In this document: positions 1 through 11,500 of the stretch, in pieces | Layout: each line of letters starts with the position of its first letter | Numbering within the stretch: the stretch's first letter is position 1 | Assembly: GCF_963678635.1 (NCBI RefSeq) | Contig: NC_087063.1 | Location: 60,458,759 to 60,522,758, forward strand | Source: Symsagittifera roscoffensis | Taxonomy: Eukaryota > Xenacoelomorpha > Acoela > Convolutidae | DNA length: 64,000 nt | Reading direction: 5' to 3' | Notes under the pieces: generated by a model | The model's database searches: none | The model's input: only the letters and a program-made list of their open reading frames with translations | Told to the model about the DNA's origin: nothing | Program-made: the position numbers and the translations under genes

Positions 1-400
1 TACAAATTCATAGTGTGGAAAAAATGCTTATCACACATTGTCATAGTATGGAAAAAAAGTTATCATTCAATTTAATAGTATGGAGAAAAAGCTAATCATA
101 CATTTTCATAGTAGGGAAAAATGATTGTCATACATTTTCATAATATGGAAAGAATTTAAACCATACAACTTCATAGAATGGAAAAAATGCTTATCATACA
201 ATTTCATAGCATCGAAAAAAGCGTATCATCCATTCTCATAGTATGGAAAAAATGCTTGTCATACAATTTCATAGTATGGAAAATTGCTTATCATACAGTT
301 TCTCAATTTGAAAAAATGCTAACTATACAATTTCATAGTTTTGAAAAAATGCTTTCCTACAATTTCATAGCGGGGGAAAAAGCTCATTTTGCTGTTTTCA
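1..400. repeat. 33-bp minisatellite, about 12 degenerate copies
   Basis: The recurring phrase is TTTCATAGTATGGAAAAAATG followed by a CTTATCATACA-like stretch. Copies of the CATAG core start near 9, 42, 74, 107 and 139 and continue to about 370, giving a period of 32-33 bases. The array runs off the left edge of the window, so its full length is unknown. Because 33 is a multiple of three, a 97-codon frame stays open across 178-471; its peptide is just the repeat read 11 residues at a time, so I do not treat it as a gene. Confidence 0.85.
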
Positions 401-1345
401 TACATATACTTTTGGTCTATGAAAATGCATTCAATAGTAGGATGTTTTTTTCATACATGAAAATTGTATGATGCGCATTTTTTGTCAACCCGTGAGTTTA
501 CTTAGCTTCAATATTGTAAATATCGTTAGTCAGGGTTGATAGTCTAGCTACGAGAACTCATTTGGCTACTTGAAGGCACCAAAGAATGAGTTTTTTTTGG
601 GATTAATCTTCAATGGCGGATTATTTATTGGATCGAGTAAAGCATCCCCAAACCAAATAGCTAAACTCAGGTTGAGCAAATAGGTGCCCCCTATATTACG
701 ACGTCTAATTTAATGACATTCGCGATCAACTATAAAAGTTTCTAAAGCCAGCTTCGGTGCCAATGTATTTAAATATCGACAAGATCGCACGCCTTATCGA
801 CAAGATCGCAAGATCACAAAACTTTTCATTAAGTGCTCAAAACGCCATTTTTGGCCTTTTTTCTTCAAAATTTTGCCTTCGGCAATAAAAGTACTGGCAA
901 AAAAGGGTCTCATCTGCAATCAGGAATGTTTTGGGCGAGAGCAAAAAAAAACAAGCAAACACGACTGATTTGACATTGCATTTTCCTAAGAAGGTTGTTA
1001 AGCATACAAAGCGGCTATGATTTCTCGCATTTTAGCTACGCAAAACAATTTTTATAGATTTTGCAAAAATCTTTTGCAAGAAGGAAAAAAGAGAAAAAGT
1101 CCCGCACGTTGGCCTGTCATCACTTTCGCTATTATAGCCACAACAAATTGCTGATCAAAAATATCTTTAGGCCTCAAGTTATGAATATACCGTTTTAGAT
1201 TGCAGGATTCTCAATTCAGGACAATCGCACTGATATGAAAATACCAGTATTTTGGTCATCCGCAATTCTAGACTCACCTTGGCAATTCATAATTGTTAAG
1301 AGCGATTTCTAATAGCAGTCACAATCAAGGAAACAGTTAATTCAC
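401..1345. other. Gene-free AT-rich stretch
   Basis: No frame of convincing composition, no tandem repeat and no RNA gene is visible. The sequence is A/T-rich with scattered short GC pockets. Confidence 0.6.
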
Positions 1346-1349
1346 AGAT

Positions 1350-2190
1350 TATGCTTGAAGACCCGAAAGATATGCTGGAGGAACCATCTCCAATACTGAA
1401 ACACCGAAGAATGAGGAAGACGCAACTGCAAAATCAGCAAGAGATCTCAGAGACAAATTAGCCAGAGACAGTATGGCACTTGTCAACGAAGAGAAAAGAG
1501 CGCGAGGACCAAGGGCTGGTCATAAGATTTATAACAACGAGGTACTAAAGAGGCTCGTATCCAGACTACTCCCTAGAAACTGAAGGAAAGAAGAAGTTTC
1601 TAGAAAAGAAACTTCGCGCGGAAGCTTTCAAAACATCATCCAAGAAAATAATCGAGCTAGCATCGGATTCATTTCAAAAAAGGAAATGCGCAACCTACGA
1701 AAGATACAAATTCTTCACGAGAATGCAGTAACAGGGCGAGACACTAGAGGCATCTCACGTGGTATTAACTGCACAAGCAGCAAGATGTGAGTTCGGAAAT
1801 CTGGAGGACGAAATTCTTGAAGACGTTTAAAAAACTGGCACCAGAAGAGATGCTGCTTAAAAGGGCTATAAAACTTGAACATAGCAAACTGACCACAAGG
1901 GCGTCCCAGAAAACGAGTGCGGAAACAACTGCGGGGTACACAACAAATTACAATACGGGTATTGAGATAAAGCGAGAACCGATAAGGGCAGTAAGAAATT
2001 AAAATGGAATGAGCAAAAAAAAACTTTTGGGTCATGCAATGAAATCGAGATTATGTCAGTCAAGACATATATACCAAAGGGGAAAAGGATCTCTAGAGAC
2101 TTCAAAGAGAGACTAAATGAAACAAATCGAACAACTAATTTGGAGAAATTACGAAAACAAAAATCGATCTCATGAGAGACCCAAAATCCA
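1350..2190 (+). pseudogene. Degenerate Ty3/gypsy-type Gag fragment
   Basis: A GC-richer island that still reads as protein across two frames. The first frame (about 1620-1830) holds a string containing LTAQAARCEFGNLEDEI. The second (1787-2002) continues with APEEMLLKRAIKLEHSKLTT and a basic, polar tail. This arrangement (YxxxxFxxR, then ALTAQAARC, then a KRAxKxExSK helix) is what I know from the C-terminal half of gypsy-type Gag capsid proteins. A TAA interrupts the first frame near 1728, and a frameshift with a probable short deletion joins the two frames near 1830. It differs from the Gag of the two large elements further along, so it belongs to another gypsy lineage. The family call is by eye and of moderate confidence; pseudogene status is clear. 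Confidence 0.55.
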
Positions 2191-2254
2191 ACAGAGTAAA
2201 TTCATTTAAGGCTATGGTACGAATCGAGAACCAGAAAGTGCTACTGGAAAACTG

Positions 2255-2860
2255 TATCACATGGAAAACTGTATCATTTCAGTGAACTTTCACTAATCCA
2301 AATCAAAGCATCAAAAAACCCAATTTTTTCTCACTGAGAACCTTCTGAACAAGATAACTGTAATGTCGTTCTGTTTTCTTTCATACTTCTAATGTAGTTT
2401 TTAATTCAGAGTTCTATAAATTTCAATCAGGAAACTCTAGCAAAAACATCCAATTTTTGATCTTCCCTTCGTCAATTTCTAAATTTTTTTTTAAAACAAT
2501 GAAAAAATTATGTATCTCAATAGATTCAATCAGCTGCTTAAAAACACGGTACTCCATGAAAACATTCAAAGATAATATTTTAGGAAATTTATAAAATGTT
2601 AGCTGGGCAAAACAATTCAATTAGTCGATCTTTTTGTAAAAATCATGCATTTTTAGAAAAATTTTAGCAAATACGTCTCCACTCATTAGTTCATAAGATA
2701 TAAATTGAATGCAAATTCAACACACTCGATTGATTGTAAGAATGCTACTATTTCACTTATTACTGTAGATAAACGATCTGTGATTTATTTCTAGTGAAGT
2801 TGAATTCAATTTTCAGAAATAAAAGTTGTTCGAAAATCTTTTCAATTTCGTATGAGTTTC
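2255..2860 (-). repeat. Dispersed repeat family B, inverted copy 1
   Basis: Read on the minus strand this matches the family seen at 15490-16250. The landmarks are a GGAAAACTGTATCA block near 2260, a GATAACTGTA block near 2350, and a TTAGCTGGGCAAAACAATT block near 2600 that corresponds to the TTGCTTAGCTATCATTTTAT block of the plus-strand copies. Divergence is high. The intervening 2860-3360 holds nothing recognisable. Confidence 0.55.
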
Positions 2861-3359
2861 TGCATTCCATTGGTTGTCTTTTTTCCCTAATATGAGTTTT
2901 TGAATGGTTACAGACAGTTGCTAGCTAAGAAAAAAGGGCAATTTGTTGTGTGTCTTAAATTAAGTTCAGTTCTTTTTCAAAAGGATAGTTTTGCTTGATT
3001 TCTACAAAACAGATATAGATGTCAAGTAACTGATCTTCTTTTCTCGGAGTTGTGCTTACTTCAACGAAAATAACCTTAAAACGTCTGAGTTTTCAAGTTA
3101 TTTCAAATAGTTCGTCAATTGAGGACAAATTTTCCGATAATTTACTCAAAAGTACCAATGTTTGATGGTTTTTATAATGAATTTTTCTTAAGCTCTAAGT
3201 TATACTCTGAACTGAAACAAAATCATCTCAAAAACTATGAAACTAACAAGAATTTATTCTTTATTTTGTCAAAAAACTCCAAACTAGATTTTTCTTGCTT
3301 TCTGTTTGATCTGCGATCTTCCAAATGAACCCATTTACCCGAAGGTTGAGTTTTATATG

Positions 3360-3960
3360 TAAGACTGTATCATTTCAAAAAGATTTGTTTATTCCGATGC
3401 GAAATTTGCACCAAAAATTCATTTGCTAAGAGGCTTCAGAAAAAAATTTGAACTGTATTTTCTTGTTTTGACCCTAGTCATCTAATTGTGAATCCTATTT
3501 TTCATTTTCTAGAACTTCTAAAAACAAAATTTTAGTTGAAATTTGAGTACCTTTTTCTAAAAACGTTTAAAGTCTAACAAAATTAACCAAATTGTTTTGT
3601 TTTTTAAGTCAGTTAACAAAAAATGATAAAAAAGTGATTTTCGTTGATAAATAAACCAAATATTATCGATTCGAAAAAGCCGTACTCCATGATTACAATT
3701 AAAGGGAACTAAACTAACCAAAATTTTAAAATGATAGCTAAGCAAAACAATTTAATTAGTCAAGGTTGTATAAAGATTTAGCAAATTAATACAATTTTTA
3801 ACAAACACAATACTATTTTTATGTCATGCCCTTTTTACTGGAAACTTAACACAACAGAATCCTGGTAAGCTTGCTATCATTGTAGGTATTACTGTAAATT
3901 AATGAGTTTTGGATTAGCTTCCAATGAGAAAATCACAATAAATTAAACTCATTGATTGCT
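3360..3960 (-). repeat. Dispersed repeat family B, inverted copy 2
   Basis: This parallels copy 1 about 1.1 kb away: CTGTATCATTTCA near 3367, a CCGTACTCCATGA block near 3680, and AATGATAGCTAAGCAAAACA near 3730. It is therefore a tandem pair in inverted orientation relative to the rest of family B. Short frames on the minus strand in both copies are not conserved as protein. Confidence 0.55.
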
Positions 3961-4237
3961 GGTCATATCATCAATCAGAGCCTTTGAGGAAAAGCAACAT
4001 TTTGAAAAATTGTATAGATTTGTAGATTTTTCCAGACTTGGTGAAAACTATTATCGTAGTTTGTCCTATGTTGTTTTTGTATATTTTAAGTTTCTTTTTC
4101 GTTGATTCAACTTGGAGACTGCTGAATGTGCTCTCCTTCACTATGTAGAGTATTAACATGAGAAGAAGATTGCTTCTTTTTGATATAATTTTTCAGTTTT
4201 TTGCTGCTATATGTATAAAAATTACAATTTGGACAGT

Positions 4238-4340
4238 TTAGATTTTCGATGGTTTTGAGGTTTTACGATGTCTTGACGCATCTTTACTTGCATAGTGTCT
4301 GCCACATGCAAGACATTCAACTATTTCGCTTCTTTTCACC
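4238..4340 (-). pseudogene. Candidate terminal exon with a zinc-finger-like motif
   Basis: On the minus strand an acceptor-like CTACCATTTAG ends at 4341, and the frame that follows reads VKRSEIVECLACGRHYASK, then DASRHRKTSK and a stop at 4238. The C-x2-C followed by two histidines resembles a C2H2-type finger, although the second histidine spacing is not canonical. Upstream of the acceptor the frame becomes a low-complexity F/Y/I run typical of intron. No donor or upstream exon can be tied to it. A similar C/H pattern occurs at 15150-15450, so both may come from one decayed gene or transposon. Confidence 0.3.
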
Positions 4341-4657
4341 CTAAATGGTAGAAAAAACTTGAGAACAAATGGGAGATTTCTAATATCCCAAAAAATTTTG
4401 TAGGAAACTTGAATAGCCCCAAAAAAATAAAAGTAAATATAAACAGCAAAAAACTTAAACAATTAATTTTAATGTGAAAACAAATCAGATTGTATATCAT
4501 CCTATTTGGTGTAGCTGAAAAATAGATCAACCAATCTGACTGAAACCGATAAATTTTCAGAAAAATTGAATGCAGCCAATTAGAATTAAGATTTATTTAT
4601 CAGGGAACTCGCTTTCAACAGATTTGATACCGAATTGTTCTTGTTTTTACTCAGTAA

Positions 4658-4958
4658 CTTTTACTCAACTTCTTACTGAAAATAATCTTCTCAGAGCAAA
4701 ACAGCAACTTTATGTACTCAAAAGAATTCATGCCTGATCTAGTAGAAATCCAAGTGCGAGAAGCAGCCTCTGATTTTTTGGCACGCATGGACATCCCAAT
4801 CCAAGTCTCGCTCTTGGTGGAAATGATGCAAAGCGATTTCAATGAACATCATTTGACGCAAGTAACCAACTTAGACTAATACAAATGAATGAAGAGGTGT
4901 CTGAGCATGAGGGAACGAACTACCCCGAGATTCCCGACTCTAGACGTGTGGCTCTGTA
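4658..4958 (+). pseudogene. Coding-like 3' terminal exon, unknown protein
   Basis: An acceptor-like AATCTTCTCAG ends at 4693. An open frame follows with two in-frame Met codons (4712 and 4730) and a TAA at 4877-4879. Its peptide is well mixed and ordinary in composition (for example VREAASDFLARMDIPIQVSL), unlike the A/T-rich translations around it. A neighbouring frame overlaps its end and stays coding-like to a TAA at 4957 (MNEEVSEHEG...PEIPDSRRVAL), so a one-base slip may separate two halves of one C-terminus. AATAAA follows at once. I do not recognise the family. It could be the last exon of a real host gene or a decayed one; the apparent frameshift favours decay. Confidence 0.4.
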
Positions 4959-4964
4959 AATAAA
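4959..4964 (+). promoter_or_regulatory. Canonical AATAAA polyadenylation signal
   Basis: AATAAA lies directly after the coding-like island that ends at 4958. In AT-rich DNA this hexamer is common by chance, so its value comes only from its position behind a coding-like exon. Confidence 0.35.
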
Positions 4965-5164
4965 TGTAATTTCGTAAATAATTGTTGCTTGTCATTTTTT
5001 CCATCTTTTGTAATTATTATCTTTTTTCAGTTTTGTTTTAACTCTGAGAATAGTTGAGTAGTTCAGGCTAAAACACACCAAATTAATGAGAGCAATTAGA
5101 AATCAAATTACATTAGCGATATAACGTTTCCACACACATTAGGAAACAAGTTGGAGAAAACCCT

Positions 5165-5580
5165 AAGAATTTGCGCAAAAGTACAAATACTTGAGCTTTT
5201 TTGCATCTTATCATGAAAAAAAATAGAAACACTTTTCGCATCTTGTCTAAAATTTGAAACAATTTTCGCATTTTGTAAAAAAAATGCAACAATTTTAGCG
5301 CTTTGCTTAAAAAATTGAAATTATCTTACACAATAACTTCAAGAAGTTTTCGAATCTTGTCAAAGAATTGAACCACTTTTCGCAATTTGTAGAAAAAAAT
5401 GCAAAACGTTTTTTGCGCCCCGTTTAAAAAAGTGAAAGATTTTTTGCATCTTGTCAAATAAATTGAATTTTTTTCGAATTTTGTAGAAAATTTTAGACAT
5501 TTTTTGCGTTTTGTAGGAAAAAACTAAACATTTTTAGCGCCCTGCCAAAAAAGTCAAACGATTTTTCTTGCACAGATAAT
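5165..5580. repeat. Diverged ~36-bp monomers leading into the satellite
   Basis: The pattern TTTTCGCATCTTGTC, an A-run, then TTGAAACA recurs about every 36 bases (near 5230, 5265, 5305, 5350, 5385, 5430, 5465). Variants carry GCATTTTGTAGAAAA or GCGCCTCGTTTAAAA. The same monomers are embedded in each of the larger units that follow, so this block is the more degenerate edge of the array. Confidence 0.7.
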
Positions 5581-8500
5581 AATTAATTGTTATGAATTTT
5601 TTATTTAAAATTTAATCGTTTAGAAAAACAGTTTTTGCATTTTTATCAACCAAAAAACAACAAAAAACCGATGTAATAACATAAGGAATATCAATCAAAG
5701 TCATGAGTAAAAGAATTTTTCAGCAAAAAACAACATGTTTCTTACCAGAAAATTGTGTCTCGCACTTTCATCTCAGAAAATAAGTACGAATTTTGCATAA
5801 TTACTAGAAACACGAAGAATAACATGTTTTTTACCAAAAAAATTTTCTAAATTTTTGCTCACTTGTGAACAGTTAAAAACCATTTTTACATTTTGAAAAA
5901 ATTTTCGAAAGTTTCTAGCAATTTTGTTTAAAAATTCAAAACAATTTTGGCATCGTTTGAAAAATGTTAAAAACAATTTTGCAGATTTGCCAAGAAGAAA
6001 AACAACTCAAGATCTTCATCCTGCAAAGGTCCTAAGAAATATGTAGATTTATAAATTGAAAACTGTTTAAGCTGGAATAAAAATAACCCTGACAAAAATC
6101 TTATAACAAATATTTAATTATCAGTGGAAAAATTGTTTAAAAAAAGCTGATCCGAGAGTCTGGCAAGATTCTGGACAGAGCTATGAAGGGGTTTTTTGAT
6201 AAGTTTAGGCAATAAAAAAGTAGTTCCGTCAGAAAAAAAAGACGTTAATACACTTTAACTTTTATAGAACAGTAAAATTTGTAAAATAATTCCACCAGAG
6301 ACAATGACCTCAAAACTCATTAATATCTAGATTCTTCTAAATTTTGGAATCTACAGATTAAATCCTCGAATTTTATAAGAAGTCATTACACCATAACTTC
6401 AAGAACTTTTCGAATCTTGTCAAAAAATTGAACCACTTTTCGCATTTTGTAGAAAAAATTGCAAAACATTTTTAGCGCCTCGTTTAAAAAAAAGAAAGAT
6501 TTTTTGCATCTTGTCAATAAAATTGAAAATCTTTTCGATTTTTGTAGAAAACTTTAGACATTTTTCGCGTTTTGTAGGAAAAAACGAAACAGTTTTAGCG
6601 TCCTGCCAAAAAAGTCAATACGACTTTTCTTGCACAATTAATAAATACTTTTATGAATTTTTTATTTAAAATTTAATAGTTTGGAAAAACAGTTTTTGCA
6701 TTTTTATTGATCAAAAACAACAAAAAACCGATGTAATAACATAAGGAATATCGTTCAAAGTCAAGAGTAAAAGAATTTTTCAGCAAAAAACAACATGTTT
6801 CTTACCAGAAAATTGTGTCTCGCACTTTCATCTCAGAAATTAAGTACGAATTTTGCATAATTACTAGAAACACGAAGAATAACATGTTTTTTACCAAAAA
6901 ATTTTTCTAAATTTTTGCTCACTTGTGAACAATTAAAAACCATTTTTACATTTTGAAAAAATTTTCGAAAGTTTCTAGCAATTTTGTTTAAAAATTCAAA
7001 ACAATTTTGGCATCGTTTGAAAAATGTTAAAAACAATTTTGCAGATTTGCCAAGAAGAAAAACAACTCAAGATCTTCATCCTGCAAAGGTCCTAAGAAAT
7101 ATGTAGATTTATAAATTGAAAACTGTTTAAGCTGGAATAAAAATAACCCTGACAAAAATCTTATAACAAATATTTAATTATCAGTGGAAAAATTGTTTAA
7201 AAAAAGCTGATCCGAGAGTCTGGCAAGATTCTGGACAGAGCTATGAAGGGGTTTTTTGATAAGTTTAGGCAATAAAAAAGTAGTTCCGTCAGAAAAAAAA
7301 GACGTTAATACACTTTAACTTTTATAGAACAGTAAAATTTGTAAAATAATTCCACCAGAGACAATGACCTCAAAACTCATTAATATCTAGATTCTTCCAA
7401 ATTTTGGAATCTACAGATTAAATCCTCGAATTTTATAAGAAGTCATTACACCATAACTTCAAGAACTTTTCGAATCTTGTCAAAAAATTGAACCACTTTT
7501 CGCATTTTGTAGAAAAAATTGCAAAACATTTTTAGCGCCTCGTTTAAAAAAAAGAAAGATTTTTTGCATCTTGTCAATAAAATTGAAATTCTTTTCGATT
7601 TTTGTAGAAAATTTTAGACATTTTTTGCGTTTTGTAGGAAAAAACTAAACATTTTTAGCGCCCTGCCAAAAAAGTCAAACGATTTTTCTTGCACAGTTAA
7701 TAATTAATTGTTATGAATTTTTTATTTAAAATTTAATCGTTTAGAAAAACAGTTTTTGCATTTTTATCAACCAAAAAACAACAAAAAACCGATGTAATAA
7801 CATAAGGAATATCGTTCAAAGTCAAGAGTAAAAGAATTTTTCAGCAAAAAACAACATGTTTCTTACCAGAAAATTGTGTCTCGCACTTTCATCTCAGAAA
7901 TTAAGTACGAATTTGGCATAATTACTAGAAACACGAAGAATAACATGTTTTTTACCAAAAAATTTTTCTAAATTTTTGCTCACTTGTGAACAATTAAAAA
8001 CCATTTTTACATTTTGAAAAAATTTTCGAAAGTTTCTAGCAATTTTGTTTAAAAATTCAAAACAATTTTGGCATCGTTTGAAAAATGTTAAAAACAATTT
8101 TGCAGATTTGCCAAGAAGAAAAACAACTCAAGATCTTCATCCTGCAAAGGTCCTAAGAAATATGTAGATTTATAAATTGAAAACTGTTTAAGCTGGAATA
8201 AAAATAACCCTGACAAAAATCTTATAACAAATATTTAATTATTAGTGGAAAAATTGTTTAAAAAAAGCTGATCCGAGAGTCTGGCAAGATTCTGGACAGA
8301 GCTATGAAGGGGTTTTTTGATAAGTTTAGGCAATAAAAAAGTAGTTCCGTCAGAAAAAAAAGACGTTAATACACTTTAACTTTTATAGAACAGTAAAATT
8401 TGTAAAATAATTCCACCAGAGACAATGACCTCAAAACTCATTAATATCTAGATTCTTCTAAATTTTGGAATCTACAGATTAAATCCTCGAATTTTATAAG

Positions 8501-11500
8501 AAGTCATTACACCATAACTTCAAGAACTTTTCGAATCTTGTCAAAAAATTGAACCACTTTTCGCATTTTGTAGAAAAAGTTGCAAAACATTTTTAGCGCC
8601 TCGTTTAAAAAAAAGAAAGATTTTTTGCATCTTGTCAATAAAATTGAAATTCTTTTCGATTTTTGTAGAAAACTTTAGACATTTTTCGCGTTTTGTAGGA
8701 AAAAACGAAACAGCTTTAGCGTCCTGCCAAAAAAGTCAATACGATTTTTCTTGCACAATTAATAAATACTTTTATGAATTTTTTATTTAAAATTTAATAG
8801 TTTGGAAAAACAGTTTTTGCATTTTTATCGATCAAAAAACAACAGAAAACCGATGTAATAACATAAGAAATAGCGTTCAAAGTCATGAATAAAGAAATTT
8901 TTCGGCAAAAATTCAACATGTTTCTTACAAGAAAGATGTGTCTCGCACTTTCATCTCAGAAGTTAAGTACGAATTTTGCATAATTACTGGAAAAACGAAG
9001 AAAAAACATGTTTTTTACCAAAAAATTTCTCTATATTTTTGCACACTTGTGAACAATTGAAAACCATTTTTACAATTTGAAAAAATTTTCGAGAGTTTCT
9101 AGCAATTTTGTTAAAAAATTCGAAACCATTTTTGCATCTTTTGAAAAAGTTAAAAACAATTTTGCAGAACCGTTTGTGAGGGTCTTTGCAAAGGTCTTAA
9201 GAAATAAACAGATTTATAAATTGAAAACGGTTTAAGCTGGAATAAAAATAACCTGACAAAAATCTTATAACAAATATTTAATTATCAGTGGAAAAATTGT
9301 TTGAAAAAAGCTGATCCGAGAGTCTGGCAAGATTCTGGACAGAGCTATGAAGGTGTCTTTTGATAAGTTTAGGCAAAAAAAGTAGGTCCGTCAGTAAAAA
9401 AAAGACGTTAATACACTTTAACTTTTAAAGAACAGTAAAATTTGTAAAATAATTCCACCAGAGACAATGACCTCAAAACTCATTATTATCTAGATTCTTC
9501 TAAATTTTGGAATCTACAGATTAAATCCTCGAATTTTATAAGAAGTCATTACACCATAACTTCAAGAACTTTTCGAATCTTGTCAAAAAATTGAACCACT
9601 TTTCGCATTTTGTAGAAAAAAAAGCTGAATATTTTAGCGCCTCGTTTAAAAAAGTGAAACATTTTTTTGCATCTTGTCAAAAAAATTGAAAATATTTCCA
9701 AATTTTGTAGAAAACTTTAGACACTTTTCGCGTTTTGTAGGAAAAAACGAAACACTTTTATTGTCCTGCCAAAAAAGTCAATACGACTTTTCTTGCACAA
9801 TTATTAAATACTTTTTATGAATTTTTTATTTAAAATTTAATCGTTTAGAAAAACAGTTTTTGCATTTTTATCGATCAAAAAACAACAGAAAACCGATGTA
9901 ATAACATAAGAAATAGCGTTCAAAGTCACGAATAAAGAAATTTTTCGGCAAAAATTCAACATGTTTCTTACAAGAAAATTGTGTCTCGCACTTTCATCTC
10001 AGAAGTTAAGTACGAATTTTGCATAATTACTGGAAAAACGAAGAAAAAACATGTTTTTTACCAAAAAATTTCTCTATATTTTTGCACACTTGTGAACAAT
10101 TGAAAACCATTTTTACAATTTGAAAAAATTTTCGAGAGTTTCTAGCAATTTTGTTAAAAAATTCGAAACCATTTTTGCATCTTTTGAAAAAGTTAAAAAC
10201 AATTTTGCAGAACCGTTTGTGAGGGTCTTTGCAAAGGTCTTAAGAAATAAACAGATTTATAAATTGAAAACGGTTTAAGCTGGAATAAAAATAACCTGAC
10301 AAAAATCTTATAACAAATATTTAATTATCAGTGGAAAAATTGTTTGAAAAAAGCTGATCCGAGAGTCTGGCAAGATACTGGACAGAGCTATGAAGGTGTC
10401 TTTTGATAAGTTTAGGCAAAAAAAGTAGGTCCGTCAGTAAAAAAAGACGTTAATACACTTTAACTTTTATAGAACAGTAAAATTTGTAAAATAATTCCAC
10501 CAGAGACAATGACCTCAAAACTCATTATTATCTAGATGCTTCTAAATTTTGGAATCTACAGATTAAATCCTCGAATTTTTGTAGTCAGGCGCTTTTTTAA
10601 ACGAGGCGCTACACCATAACTTCAAGAACTTTTCGAATCTTGTCAAAAAATTGAACCACTTTTCGCATTTTGTAGAAAAAAAAGTTGAATATTTTAGCGC
10701 CTCGTTTAAAAAAGTGAAACATTTTTTTGCATCTTGTCAAAAAAATTGAAAATATTTTCAAATTTTGTAGAAAACTTTAGACACTTTTCGCGTTTTGTAG
10801 GAAAAAACGAAACACTTTCAGCGTCCTGCCAAAAAAGTCAATACGACTTTTCTTGCACAATTAATAAATACTTTTTATGAATTTTTTATTTAAAATTTAA
10901 TCGTTTAGAAAAACAGTTTTTGCATTTTTATCGATCAAAAAACAACAGAAAACCGATGTAATAACATAAGAAATAGCGTTCAAAGTCACGAATAAAGAAA
11001 TTTTTCGGCAAAAATTCAACATGTTTCTTACAAGAAAATTGTGTCTCGCACTTTCATCTCAGAAGTTAAGTACGAATTTTGCATAATTACTGGAAAAACG
11101 AAGAAAAAACATGTTTTTTACCAAAAAATTTCTCTATATTTTTGCACACTTGTGAACAATTGAAAACCATTTTTACAATTTGAAAAAATTTTCGAGAGTT
11201 TCTAGCAATTTTGTTAAAAAATTCAAAACCATTTTTGCATCTTTTGAAAAAGTTAAAAACAATTTTGCAGAACCGTTTGTGAGGGTCTTTGCAAAGGTCT
11301 TAAGAAATAAACAGATTTATAAATTGAAAACGGTTTAAGCTGGAATAAAAATAACCTGACAAAAATCTTATAACAAATATTTAATTATCAGTGGAAAAAT
11401 TGTTTGAAAAAAGCTGATCCGAGAGTCTGGCAAGATTCTGGACAGAGCTATGAAGGTGTCTTTTGATAAGTTTAGGCAAAAAAAGTAGGTCCGTCAGTAA

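Noticed and set aside
178-471. 97-codon plus-strand frame
   Set aside because: It is the 33-bp minisatellite translated; the peptide repeats every 11 residues and has no independent support.
1787-2105. Minus-strand frames over the gag relic
   Set aside because: The plus strand carries the recognisable Gag signature; the minus frames are shadows.
5773-8097. Three nearly identical 67-codon minus-strand frames at 1060-base spacing
   Set aside because: They are the satellite unit read in one frame. Units 4-8 do not keep the frame, so there is no coding conservation.
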